Below, in pieces: positions 33,031 to 60,409 of a stretch of DNA of 64,000 bases (its first letter is position 1; each line of letters starts with the position of its first letter). The DNA is taken from positions 1-64,000 of the forward strand of contig JAESUZ010000976.1 in NCBI GenBank assembly GCA_017311185.1. The letters are read 5' to 3'. The DNA comes from Proteles cristata cristata. Taxonomy: Eukaryota; Chordata; Mammalia; Carnivora; Hyaenidae. A program made the position numbers and the translations under genes. Below the pieces are notes generated by a model. It was not told the origin of the DNA. It saw only the letters and a program-made list of their open reading frames with translations, and searched no databases.

Positions 33031-33370
33031 AAAAAAACAGATTAAAGTCAGGAATGTAGACCTGCAAGCATTAAATTCCTAGAAAAATAACATAGGGATA
33101 AGACCTTGGTCTTAGCAATGGTTTTTTATGGAGTGAGGATGTGCCCCATAAACAAATGCAAGAAAACAAAAATAAGCAAGTAGGAAATAATCCAACTTAA
33201 AAGCCTCTATAATGCAAACTAAAGCACAATGAAAAGGCAACCCATTAAATAGGAATTTAGTGTAACTAGTTTAACAAGTGGGGGATTATTATACATAATA
33301 TAAAAATAACTCTCACAACACGATAGAGGAAATAACAAAAATCTAACGAAAGCATGGGCAAATGATTTGA

Positions 33371-33874
33371 ACAGACATGCATGTGTATATACACACATGT
33401 ATGTATATATGCATATAATACACACTATATCTGCATTAGCCTGATCTAAGTGCTAAAAAATGTGTGACCCAAATAATTTGTGATTACTACGCATTATGGT
33501 ACTCAGTGTAGGTTAACTCACTTCTGTCTTTTGCTCTTAATAATTAAATACAGTTTCAACTCTATGTTGGAAGTAGCTGTCAAAATGGTAAATATTCCGG
33601 CATCCTTTCCCAGTCCATTCAACAATTTAGTCTTTGATAGGTCATCTTCAGTATATGTACTTCAATAGTTTCTCCATTTCCTGGGTCAAATTAAAAATAC
33701 GTTATAGCTACACTGTAGAAGACATTATTTCATAGCCTGTTAAATGCAGTTAACTCTATAATATGCAATTGATTGAGTGTATATATCTATGGCTAAAACT
33801 AGTAAAAAGACAGAGCTAACATATAAAATGGTATTGTTTTATTTCTTATATAAGCTATAAAATACAAAACTCAT
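33371..33874. other. Copy B intron 1 side sequence, no gene
   Basis: Aligns with 54,840-55,290 of copy C (for example GTGACCCAAATAATTTGTGA). Confidence 0.6.
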
Positions 33875-34011
33875 CAGCTCTGAGGTATGTGATTATGAAG
33901 ACATCATCGTTTTTGATTTTAAAATCATGTAAATTTTCTATGAAGTCAATATCAAGTTCTGCACAACCAAAATAATATCTTTTAATTTGAATAATGTGTC
34001 TATTATTCTAT
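33875..34011 (-). pseudogene. Sulfotransferase copy B, broken exon 1
   Basis: It matches exon 1 of the intact gene (55,544-55,685), including GLDIDLIENLEDF-like and DDVFIITY text. The start codon reads ATA (34,011-34,009) and is followed two codons later by TAA. The PAPS loop PKSG is changed (TYLRAD). The splice donor GTGAG reads ATGAG. No exon 2-6 was found for this copy. Confidence 0.85.
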
Positions 34012-34873
34012 ATTTCAGTAGCCTACTAAAGACAGAAAAAACTTATTTGAAAGATATTTAATTAAACTGGAATCTTCCCTTCTGTATCTTTTGTTATTGG
34101 CCATCTATTGAGAAGAGAAATTGATTTTTTTTTTTTTTGTCTTCTCCACAAACACTGAGCACCAGTTGACTCAAAAAGCTACTATACTGAATTTAAGATG
34201 TGTGGAGTCTGGTGCAATGTCCATGAGTTAGTGGTTCAGGGACTGCTTCTCAGCTTCGTATATTTGTGCTCCAATTATGCAGCTACAGGAAAAAATGGTT
34301 AAAAAAATAATTTCTGGAATTGCAAAAGAAATGCTCTTAATCAGAAATCATACAAATATGTATAAATACAGAGTAAACCTTAACATACAAATTTGACTTG
34401 AATAGGCTTCAGAAACATTTGTCTCCCACCACTCCTCAGAGCTATATTTTCCCCTCCTGGAAGTGAAGTATAACGTAAATTGAAGGGCAGAGAAAAATGA
34501 ACAACTTACACTGCCAAGATGCTGATACTAAACCCATTACTTTCATTCTAGTAGAGTTGAATGACAGATGTGAAATAAGGACTCTCTTCTGCCTGGAACT
34601 TTGCCAGAGAGGGACTGAGATGACGTTTAAATGCAATATAATTCTTACCTGGGAAGAGGAGGCATAAAGGAAAAAAATGTAGGCAAAGAACATCAGAAGG
34701 TGCAGATTCCAAAGAACAAGTACAGGTGGTTGTTTTCTCTACAACTATATCACATAATACAGGAACAGTGAGTAGCCTACCAAGGAGGCCATGACTTGAT
34801 TTGAGATCAATTATTTACAGGGAAGCTTAGAATACATCATAGCTGCCCAAGTCTCATTTAATATCCTAGGATC
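34012..34873. other. 5' flank of copy B; no gene
   Basis: About 34,080-34,270 aligns with 55,740-55,920 upstream of the intact exon 1 (for example GTCTTCTCCACAAACACTGA). No promoter element can be supported. Confidence 0.55.
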
Positions 34874-34891
34874 AAAACTCTCTCACTCCGG

Positions 34892-35636
34892 GCTAAAATG
34901 AGCCAATCAGAGAACTCTAGATGCTGGCGAGGATGTGGAGAAACGGGCACCCTCCTACACTGTTGGTGGGAATGTAAACTGGTACAGCCCCTCTGGAAAA
35001 CAGTGTGGAGGTTCCTAAGGAAACTAACAATAGAACTCCCCTATGACCCAGCAATAGCACTGCTAGGAATTTACCCAAGGGATACAGAAATGCTGATGCA
35101 TAGGAGCACATGTACCCCAATGTTCATAGCAGCACTCTCCACAATAGCTAAAACCTGGAAAGAGCCTAAGTGTCCATCAACAGATGAATGGATCAAGAAG
35201 ATGTGGTTTATCTATACCATGGAATACTACATGGCAATGAGAAACAATGAAATCTGCCCATGTGTAGCAACATGGATGGACCTTGAGGGTGTTATGCTGA
35301 GCGAAATAAGTCAGGCAGAGAAAGACAAATATCATATGTGTGCACGAATAGGAGGATTAGGAGGTACTTAACAGAGGACCAAGGGGGAGAAGAAGGGCAG
35401 AAATGGTGGGGGAAAGGGGGAGAGGCAAACCATGAGAGACTCTTGAATGCTGACAAAAACTGAGGACTGGTGGATGTGGGGGGGAGGAGGGGTGGGCATG
35501 GAGGAGGGCACTTGTGGGGATGAGCACTAGGTGTTATGTGGAAACTAATTTGGCAATAAACTATTTGTAAAAAAAAATAATAATAAAATAAAAATAAATA
35601 AATAAATAAATAAATTTTAAATGTTAAAAAGGAAAA
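34892..35636 (+). mobile_element. Young 5'-truncated LINE-1
   Basis: It carries the last 157 ORF2 codons without a stop (to 35,371), the 3' UTR and an A-rich tail. A perfect 18-bp target duplication AAAACTCTCTCACTCCGG (34,874-34,891 and 35,637-35,654) flanks it. Confidence 0.95.
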
Positions 35637-35654
35637 AAAACTCTCTCACTCCGG

Positions 35655-37299
35655 TTCTTCTTCCAGGAAGATGGCATAAACACCCTTCAGCCCATCTTTC
35701 ATGCATCCCTAAATTTGGACAAATACAAAAAACCCTACAACTAGCTGAAGATACCAAAGAGTGTATTGGAGACAAAACTTGAACAAGTGGTTGGTATACG
35801 GAATAAAATTTACAGGTTTTAAATTTATTTGTATGTCTGTTGTTTCTGCAATAGTTTTGCTTCTAGTAGGTCTGTCTTCACACGAGAAAATGTCTAGCAT
35901 CCCTGGCTTCTTCCAACCTAATATATTGTGGAAAGGAAAATGCTTGTATAGATTCCCGACTCTACTCAGGACCAGGTCCCTAGCACCACATGGGGTGTGT
36001 GGGTAGCCAGGGGCCCTAGTCAACACCCATCCCATCACATTCTGCCCTCTGCAGGTCTGCTCTAGTACCGATCTGTCATTGAGTCATCAGACTGTGTAAG
36101 TGAAGTCATTTCATAAGATGTTTTACTTCGGGTTCTACCAGGACACACACTTAGATTTGCATGATCATTGTGAAGTGCCCTGACGAACAAAACCTGTGAG
36201 GGAGTGAAGGCAGGTGTTCTGGGCAGAGGGAGAGGTGGAACTGCAGTAGAAGAGCTTTTTATAGAACCACTAATCCCAATCATCACCTCCTCAAAGCCCA
36301 CCTCCTAGCATCATCACCTTGTGGAGGAGGATTTCAACATTTACATTTGGGGAGACAAATATTCAACTCATGGCAGTCCATGTTTTCCTCATAAGTTCAT
36401 TGTATGAGGCAGGGGGAAATGGTGGAGTGGGAAATGTGGGCTGTTTCGAAGACAAAGCCTTGTGAACAACGTCGGTGATAACTCACCAGTTTCCAAATGT
36501 TTATTCGTTTTTCTTTTTAAATAAAATGCTCATGTTCAGGAAGTATGGTGATCCCTACCTTAGAGATAAGGAAACAGGATCAGAGATGAAGTAAATGATT
36601 GGACACTCCCAGTTAGTAGGAGAGCTGATTAATCTAGTTCTCACCTTCCACCAGAGCCATTTTTTTAACCTGCATACTACCCCAAAAGTTAAGTTTCAGT
36701 GGCGAACTAAAACTATTTAAGTATTACAGCATAAATATGGAAAGTTCGCTTTTTCCATCTATGGTCAAGTTCAATATGTACTGTTTCATTATCAAAGGAG
36801 CACCAATGTCATAGAGAAATCCCAAGCTCCTTTGATAAAAATGACATCAGAATTAGGGTACTATTTACCTCACAAGGATCCTATGAAACTAGTTGATAAT
36901 AGTAAGGGAAAGGACTCATAAATGCATATCTTTGAGAAATACCTAACTCTTCTTTCATGTTATTTTCAACACCCTTCACATCAACATTTTGCTTTTCAAA
37001 CAAACACGTTTAGTAACAGATCCTAATGTTGTGAGGGCATTTAGACAAAAAGTGATGGATCTCTTTGAATTCTGAGGAAAACAAAATCGAAATTTCAGAG
37101 GATACTTCCAAATTTATATCAATTGATTCTTCAAAAACATGATTCCAGGGGTAGAGGTGGAATGTATCCTAGATTCAAACTCTCTGAGCAGGTTGAGTTC
37201 CACACAAATCAATCTATTAAAGATATCACCACAACTGGAGTGTAAATCATTTTATTTTAGTGGTGTAATTGCATATAGATATGTTTGGACTGGTTCTCC
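35655..37299. other. No gene seen
   Basis: Unassigned intergenic sequence. It has short frames only (longest about 110 codons, no recognisable motif). Confidence 0.5.
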
Positions 37300-38470
37300 T
37301 CTCACCATTTGCTAAGGAGACCATATTTTTTCAATTGGATGCTCTTTTCTGCTTTGTCAAAGATTAGGTGGCCATAGATTTCTGGGTCCAATTCTGGGTT
37401 CTCTATTCCATTGGTCTCTGTGTCTGTTTTTGTGCCAATACCGTAACGTCTTGATGATTATAGCTTTGTAGTAGAGGCTAAAATCTAGGATTGTGATGCC
37501 TCCCATTTTGGTTTTCTTCTTCAATATTTCTCTGCTTATTCAGTGTCTTTTGTGGTTCCATACACAGTTTAGGATTGTTTATTCTACCTCTGAGAAGAAT
37601 GCTGGTGGAATTTTGATTGGGATTGCATTGAATGTGTAGATTCTTAGGGATAGTACTGACATTTTATCAATATTTATTCTTCCAATCCATGAACAAGCAA
37701 TGTTTTTCCACTTCTTTGCATCTCTTTCCATTTCATTCATAAACTTTCTATAGTTTTCAGCATACAGGTCTTTTTGCATTTTGGTTAGGTTTATTCTTAG
37801 ATATTTGGTGGTTCTTGGTGCAATTGTGAATGGGATCAGTTTCTTGATTTCTCTTTCTGTTGCTTCCTTATTGGTGTACAGAAATGCAACCAACTTCTGT
37901 ACATTGATTTTGTACCCTGCAGCTTTGCTGCATTCGTGGATCAGTGCTAGCAGTCTTGTGGTGGAGTCTTTCAGGTTTCCATGTAGAATATCACGTCTTG
38001 TTTGCAAAGTGCAAGTTTGACTTCTTCTTAGTCAATTTGGATGCCTTTTATTTCAACTTGTCTGATTGCTGATCCTAGGACTTCCAACAGTGTGTTAAAC
38101 AACAGGGTGAGAGTGGTGATTCCTCTTGATTTCCTAGTCTCAAGGGGAAAGCTCTCAGTTTTTTCCCATTGAGGATGGTATTAACTGTGGCTTTTCATAT
38201 GTGGCTTTTATGATGTTTAAGTATGTTCCTCCTATCATGACTTAATTGAGGTTTCCTTTTAGTAAGAAAGGATGTTGTATTTTGAAAAATCCTTTTTTTG
38301 CATCTATCGACAGGATCATGTGGTTCTTATAGTTTCTTTTATTAAATGATGTATCACATTAATTGATTTGCAAATATTGAACCAGACCTGCAGCCCAGGG
38401 ATGAATACCACCTGAATATGGTGAATAATTCTTTTTATATGTTGTCAAATTTGATTTGCTAGTCTCTTAA
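37300..38470 (-). mobile_element. LINE-1 ORF2 fragment, minus strand
   Basis: Minus-strand translation shows the RT downstream region (CSKAAGYKINVQKLVAFLYT) and the connection region typical of L1 ORF2. Both ends are truncated and no target duplication was found. Confidence 0.88.
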
Positions 38471-38885
38471 TGCAATGGCCACTTCCTTCCAAAGTAGTCA
38501 CCAAAAATCAAGAGAGATCAGAATGTTGCTTTGTTAAGAAACAAAGACAAGTACAACCAGAGCTGTCCCATTTACTAGACAGAGGTGAAGAGTTCAAATT
38601 TCATCGTGAAAATAATTATGAATAAACTTGTTTTTTCATTACACAATCTATGAGATTGAGTTGATGATAGTATGCTGAGGAAATCTTTACAAGAATTTTG
38701 GATATCACAGTTCATTGGAAAGCTTAGTGTAAAAAATGAGAATCCCCATTGATCATATAGCTGAGAAATTATGCAATTAGATACAGGGACAGAACTCTTG
38801 GGAAAAAGTGGTGCTTGAATTCAGCACATATTGGGTATGTAGCTGGAAATGCTTAGCTCTTACATAATGAATACGTGTAAATCTT

Positions 38886-39110
38886 TTTTTTTTTAATGTT
38901 TTCTTTATTTATTTCTAGGAGAGAGAGAGAGAGAGAGAGAGCATGAGCAGGGGAGGGTCAGAGAGAGAGGGAGTCACAGACTGAAACAGGCTTCAGGCTC
39001 TGAGCTGGCAGTCAGCACAGAGGCCGATGCGGGGCTCGAACCCACGAACCGCGAGATCATGACATAAGCGAAAGTCGGACGCTTAACCGACTAAGCCACC
39101 CAGGCGTCCC
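38886..39110 (-). mobile_element. Young carnivore SINE, minus strand
   Basis: T14 tail, (GA)n, GGGGCTCGAACCCACGAACC and CTAAGCCACCCAGGCGTCCC. A perfect 17-bp target duplication GAATACGTGTAAATCTT (38,869-38,885 and 39,111-39,127) flanks it. Confidence 0.96.
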
Positions 39111-39127
39111 GAATACGTGTAAATCTT

Positions 39128-41533
39128 AAAGTGATTGAGTGTCACTCTTACATTTTAATGTTGTGTTGAGGAACTTGTTGGGTGTGAGGATGTAACACTG
39201 CAAATACTAAAAAAGTTAATCACATCTTGGTAAATGTTGAGGGGGAAATGTGCAGAACACAAATATGGGAGTAATGACTAATTGGCCACTTACTCCAATG
39301 TCCTCAGATTACCCCAATATCCTCAGATGATGTGATCTTATTAGAAGATGAAAATTGAATACTGTGTTTATTCATTATGCCCAATGTGTAGGAACAATCT
39401 GAAGGGAAGAACTAAATACTTCTATTTTGAGAGGCTAAGAAGAAACACACTACCCAATCTCTCAGTGGAATGGGGATGAACCAGACAAACTTGAGTTATG
39501 TTAAACTGAAAATTCTGTTTCAAACCAACTCAATCCTTAAGCGCAAACTAAGTGCTAAGAGAAGGGTATTAAGGATTTTACATTTCTAGAGTCAGACACA
39601 ACAGGCTTTGAATCAGAGTGTGAATGTTAAATATTTGTCCAAGGGTAATTTGTTTCCTCTCTATACTTCTTGTTTCTTAGTTGTGAAATACCACTTACCT
39701 TATAAGGGGTTTTTTAATAATAAAGGAGATGATGCATATGTAAATCTAAAGTCAGTATCTTGTATCAATAAGATCTACATATATGTATGTATCACAAGAT
39801 TTCCTTCACTCTGCAACACACAAACCCTTGTTAGAGAGGAGATAAGCACCCACGTGGAAAAAAGGAATGTTTCTCAAGAGATATCTATCACCACTGGACC
39901 CAAAGCTATGAAAGCTATGGACACTTGGAAAAAAACATTCAGAAAGGCAGCAGTGGTGTGGCAGAAGCAGACCACAGGGGATGATAAATTTTCTTCCAAT
40001 ACAAGGATCAGGTCCCTTTATGTCCTTGTTTAAAGCTTGAGTTTAAGAAACAAATTATGTGTGGTTTTTAGGAAAGATGAAAGAGTGATGAACAAGTTGA
40101 AATAAAGGCAAGGGAGGCAGCCAGTAACCCCAAGCTGGCCACCAACACAGAGAGGTGTATTATATGATTACAACAGTGTGTCTGCAGAATCTGATGCTGG
40201 CAGAGTCCCCCAAAATGACAACACTGCTTCCACTCAGCCAGCCTTACTACTAGAAACCCAGATGATGCATGAGCAGGCAGAAATCCATGAGAGCAAAAGG
40301 AAGCAGTCAGAATATGTAACTCAAGACTCTTCTCCTCCTTATAACTGTAGATACCAACTGCACGTGCTTAGATAACACTTCACAGGAAACGAGCAAGGCT
40401 TGCATAAGGACCATGTATCATTATGAAATGAACCCAGGGAAAACACAATGCAGTAAAAAGTGTACAATACCTCTATAGAAAGACTTTATTTGAGGTGATG
40501 TCAGTTTTTAAATGACTCTAAGTGGGACTCCTGAGAGGCTCAGTCTGTTAAGGGTCCAGCTTTGGCTCAGGTCAAGGTTTCACAGTTTGTGAATTGGAGC
40601 CCTGCATCAGACTCTCTGTTATCAGCACAGAGCCAGCATCCTTACCTCTGTCTGCTTCTCTCTCCACCCCTTCTCCTGCTTGCACACTCTCTCACTCTCG
40701 TAAATAAATAAATAAATAAATAAATATTAATAAGTCAATGACTCTTTAAGAGTAAAGTCAAACTTAGCAGAAATCCAACACAATTCAAGACAGTTTATTA
40801 GTTACATATGATATTATGGCATGGATATGGTTATGAAAATAAAGGTTATGAAGAGAAAAATATGTCTTTTAGATAAGTCAATTATATGCACATATGTACG
40901 TATATTTATTTGAAACAAGATAATGTCTATTTTAATCTGCAGGAAAATTGGTGGCTATTTAATAAAGGATCTTGGGCCAATTGGATATCTGTTAGAAAAA
41001 GAATAGTTCTCACACAGCAAATGATGGATATTCAGATTAAATAAAGATAGGAGTTAGGAATACTTGAAAATACTTGTGATTGCAACACTCTAAGTTCGGT
41101 GCCAGACCTAGAAACCATGAAGTGAAAGGCTGACTCATTTGAGTACCTAAGAAGTAAGACCTTCAATATGATGAAAGACTACATGTAGTTTTTTATATAT
41201 GACAAGGCATCTATTTTAAGAGGCCAAATTGATCACATGTTATGAGCTCTTTTGTTGCTCAAGAACTTTGGCCTTTCTGAATGTAAAATAACATCTATTT
41301 CATAATGCTATGCCAAAACAAAGAGCAGAATGATCCCCTGATGAGAAACTGAGGAATCCCAGGAAATGGAAAAGAGGCCTTAGACCACAAATGATGTACA
41401 GGCACATTTCATTGTTATTCATCACTGTGGCTTTTCATTAATGAGCCAATGACTGTCAAAAATGAAAATGTACGATTCAATGTATTTCCTTCTGAAAGTG
41501 CTTTCTTAAAATAGTTAGGCGTTGCTTAGAATT
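39128..41533. other. 3' flank of the intact sulfotransferase gene (copy C)
   Basis: From 39,390 it aligns with copy A (2,150-2,460 and 2,980-3,550) and with copy B (29,060-29,300). It should contain the 3' UTR. A minus-strand AATAAA lies at 40,920-40,915, about 615 bases past the stop, and is a candidate polyadenylation signal. The frame at 39,608-40,033 (plus) is not kept in the other copies and is not called. Confidence 0.5.
40526..40725 (+). mobile_element. Old carnivore SINE, plus strand
   Basis: GGGACTCCTGAGAGGCTCAG head, diverged body and (AAAT)n tail; AATGACTCT occurs on both sides. Confidence 0.85.
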
Positions 41534-55685
<14,152 letters not shown>

Positions 55686-55924
55686 ATTTCAGTTACCTGC
55701 TAAAGACAGAAAAAAATATTTGAAAGAAATTTAGTAAAATTTTATGAAGTCTTCCCTACTGTATCTTCAATTGTTGGCCACATACTTAGAGAAGTAATTG
55801 ATTTTTTGTTTTCTCCACAAACACTGATAAACAGCAGACTCTGAAAGCTACTATCGTGGCTTTGAGACATGTGGAGTTTGATCCAAAGCCCAGGAACCAG
55901 TTGTTCATGGCCAGGTCTTAGATT

Positions 55925-55925
<1 letters not shown>

Positions 55926-55961
<36 letters not shown>
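55926..55961. repeat. (TG)n microsatellite
   Basis: About 17 TG dinucleotides. Confidence 0.95.
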
Positions 55962-55962
<1 letters not shown>

Positions 55963-56317
55963 CCATTTACATAATTAGTTAAAAAATTAATAAGTAATTA
56001 CATAAAAATAGTTAAAAACTAATATATAATTTTTAAAAATACTTTTAATCAGAAATCATACATAATATATATGCATATGTATATCTATATAAACAGTAAA
56101 CATGAATATACAGATTTGATTGGAAAGGGCTTTAGAAACAGTTGTTTCCTGTCACACCTTCAGTAGCTAGGATGTTTCCCCTCAAAACTGAAGTACATGG
56201 CTTAGCGTTTAACATGTTTATATAAGTTTTATTTACATACTCTCTGGGTGTGAGTTATCTACTTAGAAGTTTTCTGATAACTTGTGATTTGAATTTTGTC
56301 TTACTTCCTATCTTTTA

Positions 56318-57324
56318 TTTATTTTTTTTATTTTTATTTTTTACAAATAGGTTATTGTCAAATTAGTTTCCACATAACACCCAGTGCTCATCCCCACAAG
56401 TGTCTTCCTCCATGCCCATCCCTCCTCCCCCCCACATCCATCAGTCCTCAGTTTTTGTCAGCATTCAAGAGTCTCTCATGGTTTGCCTCTCTCCCTTTCC
56501 CCCACCATTTCCGCCCTTCTTCTCCCCCTTGGTCCTCTCTTAAGTTCCTCCTAATCCTCCTATACGTGCACACATATGATATTTGTCCTTCTCTGCCTGA
56601 CTTATTTCGCTCAGCATAACACCCTCAAGGTCCATCCATGTTGCTACACATGGCCAGATTTCATTGTTTCTCATTGCCGTGTAGTATTCCATGGTATAGA
56701 TAAACCACATCTTCTTGATCCATTCATCTGTTGATGGACACTTAGGCTCTTTCCATGTTTTAGCTATTGTGGAGAGTGCTGCTATGAACATTGGGGTACA
56801 TGTGCTCCTATGCATCAGCATTTCTGTATCCCTTGGGTAAATTCCTAGCAGTGCTATTGCTGGGTCATAGGGGAGTTCTATTGTTAGTTTCCTGAGGAAC
56901 CTCCACACTGTTTTCCAGAGGGGCTGTACCAGTTGACATTCCCACCAACAGTGTAGGAGGGTGCCCGTTTCTCCACATCCTCGCCAGCATCTAGAGTTCT
57001 CTGATTGGCTCATTTTAGCCACTCTGACTGGCGTGAGGTGGTATCTCAGTGTGATTTTGATTTGTATTTCCCTGATGAGGAGCGATGCTGAGCATCGTTT
57101 CATGTGTCTGTTGGCCATCTGGATGTCCTCTTTGGAGAAGTGTCTGTTCATATCTTCTGCCCATTTCTTCACTGGGTTGTTTGTTTTTCGGGCGTGTAGT
57201 TTGGTGAGTTCCTTGTAGATTCTGGATATCAACCCTTTATCTGATATGTCATTTGCAACTATCTTTTCCCATTCCGTTGGTTGCCTATTAATTTTCTGGG
57301 TTGTTTCCTTTGCTGTGCAGAAGC
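56318..57324 (-). mobile_element. Young 5'-truncated LINE-1, minus strand
   Basis: It carries the last 230 ORF2 codons without a stop (57,232-56,540 with the preceding frame also open), the 3' UTR and a T-rich plus-strand tail. A perfect 16-bp duplication TACTTCCTATCTTTTA (56,302-56,317 and 57,325-57,340) flanks it. It is in the same orientation as the sulfotransferase and upstream of its coding start. Confidence 0.95.
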
Positions 57325-58150
57325 TACTTCCTATCTTTTAACTAGTTTAGAGTAATTGGGAAGGTACAAGCATGAACTAACAGACATGAATGTGTTCCAG
57401 GATGCCTGAGAAATTGCATGTGAGCAATTAAATCATCCATAATGACCAAATGGACAATGGCACAAAGTATGAAAGAAAGCATTCAAATTATGGATCATAT
57501 ATAGAAAGTGCAAACTAAACTTTGTGATTCATCATTGATGGATATATTTTCCTTCTCATTATTATCAGTGAGCAACCTTATGATAAATCTATTTTGACAC
57601 TATGAACTCTGAGGTTTTAGTTAACATGTATTACTCTGAAGTGTCCTTTTTTTCTATTTCCAAAAATGGTTGGTCATAGGAAGAACTGACAATGGAAGAC
57701 ATTCAGAATCACACAATTTGAAAGCAATTCCAGCACGTCTGAGTCAAGGGTTATTAAAAGAAAAAGAAAGTAAGTGATTTTAAAAATATATATTTTGACA
57801 GTCACACAGTTACTGGAACACGTAAGATTGATAACATTTGTTTACCAAGGAGACTTACAAAAGCTGGAAATTATTTGGAATCATCAACATGAACTCCCTT
57901 GTAGGGAAGGAAGTCAGAGACCAGACAGGGAAAGAGGAGGTTAAGTTAATCTGTCACTAGAGCTTTTTAAGGCATCTCTTCTTTGCCATCTTGGGTTCAA
58001 AGAAACACCCTAACTTCCACCTCCATACCCATTGGGCTCTACTAATAACTCAGTATAAAGAAGCAGTGGCTTCCTATGAGTAGCTAATTCCATGTCTTGG
58101 GTTCAAAACAATAATTATGAGCCTATAACATCTTGATCTTTTTGTAAAGT

Positions 58151-60403
58151 AAACATAATTCCTTCTTATATTCTACTTATATTAGATCCTAGTATATTTA
58201 ATGCTCTCATGGTGAATTACATCCTTCTTTTAGTATGTGATCCTAAATCTCTAAATAAACATTTAAAATAATATACTGGTTCACTTTATTGAAAATCGAG
58301 CAAAGAGTTACAGTATACATTTTTCGATACATAAGAGCTGATAGCTTACATATTTTTAGCCTAGTGTTTAGAATGTCACCATAACATCTGAAACTGCATA
58401 ACTCGTACAGTTCACACAAGAGAAAGGAAGCAGACTACAAAGTCATCCTTAAAACTACCAATTTTGCACGTGGATTTTTTAGGTGAAAACAAGTAAGAAT
58501 GAACCAACACCGAAACCTTTTTATTTTTTCCTTAAGTTCCTAAAAGCATTAGACGGATGCCTGTACCATGAAGGAGATACTCCCACATTTAACTTTTTAT
58601 TTCACAAAGACCCTAACCACATGGCAGCACACACATCTGTCAGCAAAAAGTAAGCTCTTCTCCACTTCCTGTGAATTGGCTTCCTCCTTTTGGAATTCCC
58701 TATCCTTTGACCCTTTTGTTAGCCTAGGGTGGTAGATAAGCCTCAATCGTCACATTGTTTTGAATTATTTTTGCCTTTGTGGGGCTCCTATGCATATGTA
58801 ATTAAATTTTCTCCTGTTAATCTGCATTATGTCAATTTAATTATTATACCACCCGAAGAATTATAGAAGGAAGAAGGGGAAAGATTTTCATCCCCAATAA
58901 AGAATGAATAAACTACTGTACTAGTTTTTTGAAATGAAGAGTAAACTTTGAAATAAATATCAATAAGAAGATTGTGTTGCCGCCAATGGAGATGCAGGTA
59001 ACGATTAAATTTTCCACAAGGAGATTTAATGATTCACCCATTAGCAGAGCTCCCAGAATCAAAAACTAAGGAGGAGGGATTAGACTGATGCTGACCTGCA
59101 GAGCATGCAAGAATCTAGTGAAAAGCCACTATACATTTATCACTAATAAAGGATGGTAATGGTTCAAGCAGCTTAGTGCTACTCAGAGCTGCTGAGCAGA
59201 GATCAAGTTTCTGATTTTGAAATATACCAGAAAAAAAAAAAGATATATTTGCTTCCTGTTCCATTTATGGTTCTCTGATGACCATAGGTCAAGAGTGCAA
59301 TTACCGAGTTGCTTCTGCTTCAATAGTACGAGTATTGGTGTCTTCATATCTTTGTGTTGTTTCTTGTGAAAGAGAATTGAGAATACATGGCATGTGAACA
59401 ACTGAGAAGTTGAGAGAAAGAAATCCATATGCAAGAAGTAAACACAATGTTTTGAAAGTATAGGCATTTTCCCACAATCTACAATGTATTTGACACCTGT
59501 GTAATCCACACTGAACTACCAGTCACCATTTACTTTCCACTCTGCACCTCAGTTTTGTCACTGTTGGCAAGGTCTTTGTACCACTGTATCACAGACAGCA
59601 TGATAGGTGTCAGGGTTCACTCTTTGAGTGCACTGTTGTGTCCTGTCTTTCATGGGTTCCACACTCTATCCGGTCAGTTTGTGGTCTAAATAGAATGGCC
59701 AGAAAGGATAAACATCTAAGATTTATTCAAATTCCCCCTATATGTACTTGGGTTATTAACCTTACTTGCTGCTTCTCTTTTATCATTAGTGTTTCTTCAA
59801 CAACAAATATTTCTCCCACATAGTAAGATAAAGCACCACTGTTTGGCCTCTGTGATGTCATAGTGGGCACAGTATCTTATTGGGACCTGGACTCAAGTCC
59901 TTCCTAACACATCTCCTCTCACCCCTATTCAGTGAACATGTCACCAGGCAAAGGCAGCTTGTGTTTCTTATTTAAAACTACTCTCAGTAGATTTGGGGTT
60001 CCTGGTTTCATCTTTTCTGTTGTTTCCTTGCACTAAATAAAAATTTCATTTAAAGTAAACCTTAAATCCTTTTTAGGGAGAAATCATTATGTTAAGAAAA
60101 TAAGCATTTAATGGGACAGAAAGTGGACCTTGCAGTTATTCAGAAAACCTCATCTCACAAGGTTTCCTAAATTAAAACACATCACATTTCATGAAGTAAA
60201 AGTTGTTTGTTACAATAAAGAAATAATTGCGATTCAGTAAAGGAAGAACTTGAGGGATCTAAACTGAAACTAATGGTTATTGCAAATTGTAGTTATTTGG
60301 TAACCTACAAGAATGAAAAGAGGAAAATTTACCTATTTAAACACAATCTCAGACTTATTATTGACTGACCAGCAAGCAGTGTAGGTCTTATATTAAATAT
60401 AAT
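58151..60403. other. No gene seen
   Basis: AT-rich intergenic sequence. The frame at 59,509-59,183 (minus, 108 codons) has no recognisable motif and is not called. Confidence 0.5.
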
Positions 60404-60409
60404 GAAAGA

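Larger units (their letters stand above)
30660..33370 (+). mobile_element. Old LINE-1 ORF2 fragment, plus strand, interrupted by an LTR and a SINE
   Basis: L1 ORF2-like text runs 30,660-30,904, resumes at 31,613 after the LTR, continues to about 32,800, and resumes at 33,036 after a SINE. Recognisable segments include the finger/palm region around 31,620-32,020 and the 3' ORF2 region TTAATTTACAACAGAGGAGCC. Many stops show it is long dead. A matching piece lies at 54,656-54,840 in copy C, so the L1 predates the block duplication. Confidence 0.85.
55697..58150. other. 5' flank or first non-coding intron of the intact SULT3A gene
   Basis: It aligns in pieces with the copy A flank (19,040-21,000) and, near the exon, with copy B (34,080-34,270). 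A 5' non-coding exon is expected somewhere here or beyond because of the acceptor at 55,697, but I cannot place it. A young L1 (56,318-57,324) and a (TG)n repeat interrupt it. Confidence 0.5.

Noticed and set aside
35709..36038. 109-codon minus-strand frame
   Set aside because: No motif, no splice context, no paralogous copy. Length is within chance expectation for this amount of sequence.
39608..40033. 141-codon plus-strand frame left of the SULT gene
   Set aside because: Homologous sequence in copy A (about 2,400-2,640) does not keep the frame, and it lies in the expected 3' flank on the opposite strand.
59183..59509. 108-codon minus-strand frame
   Set aside because: No recognisable domain. 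AT-rich intergenic sequence without splice or promoter support.
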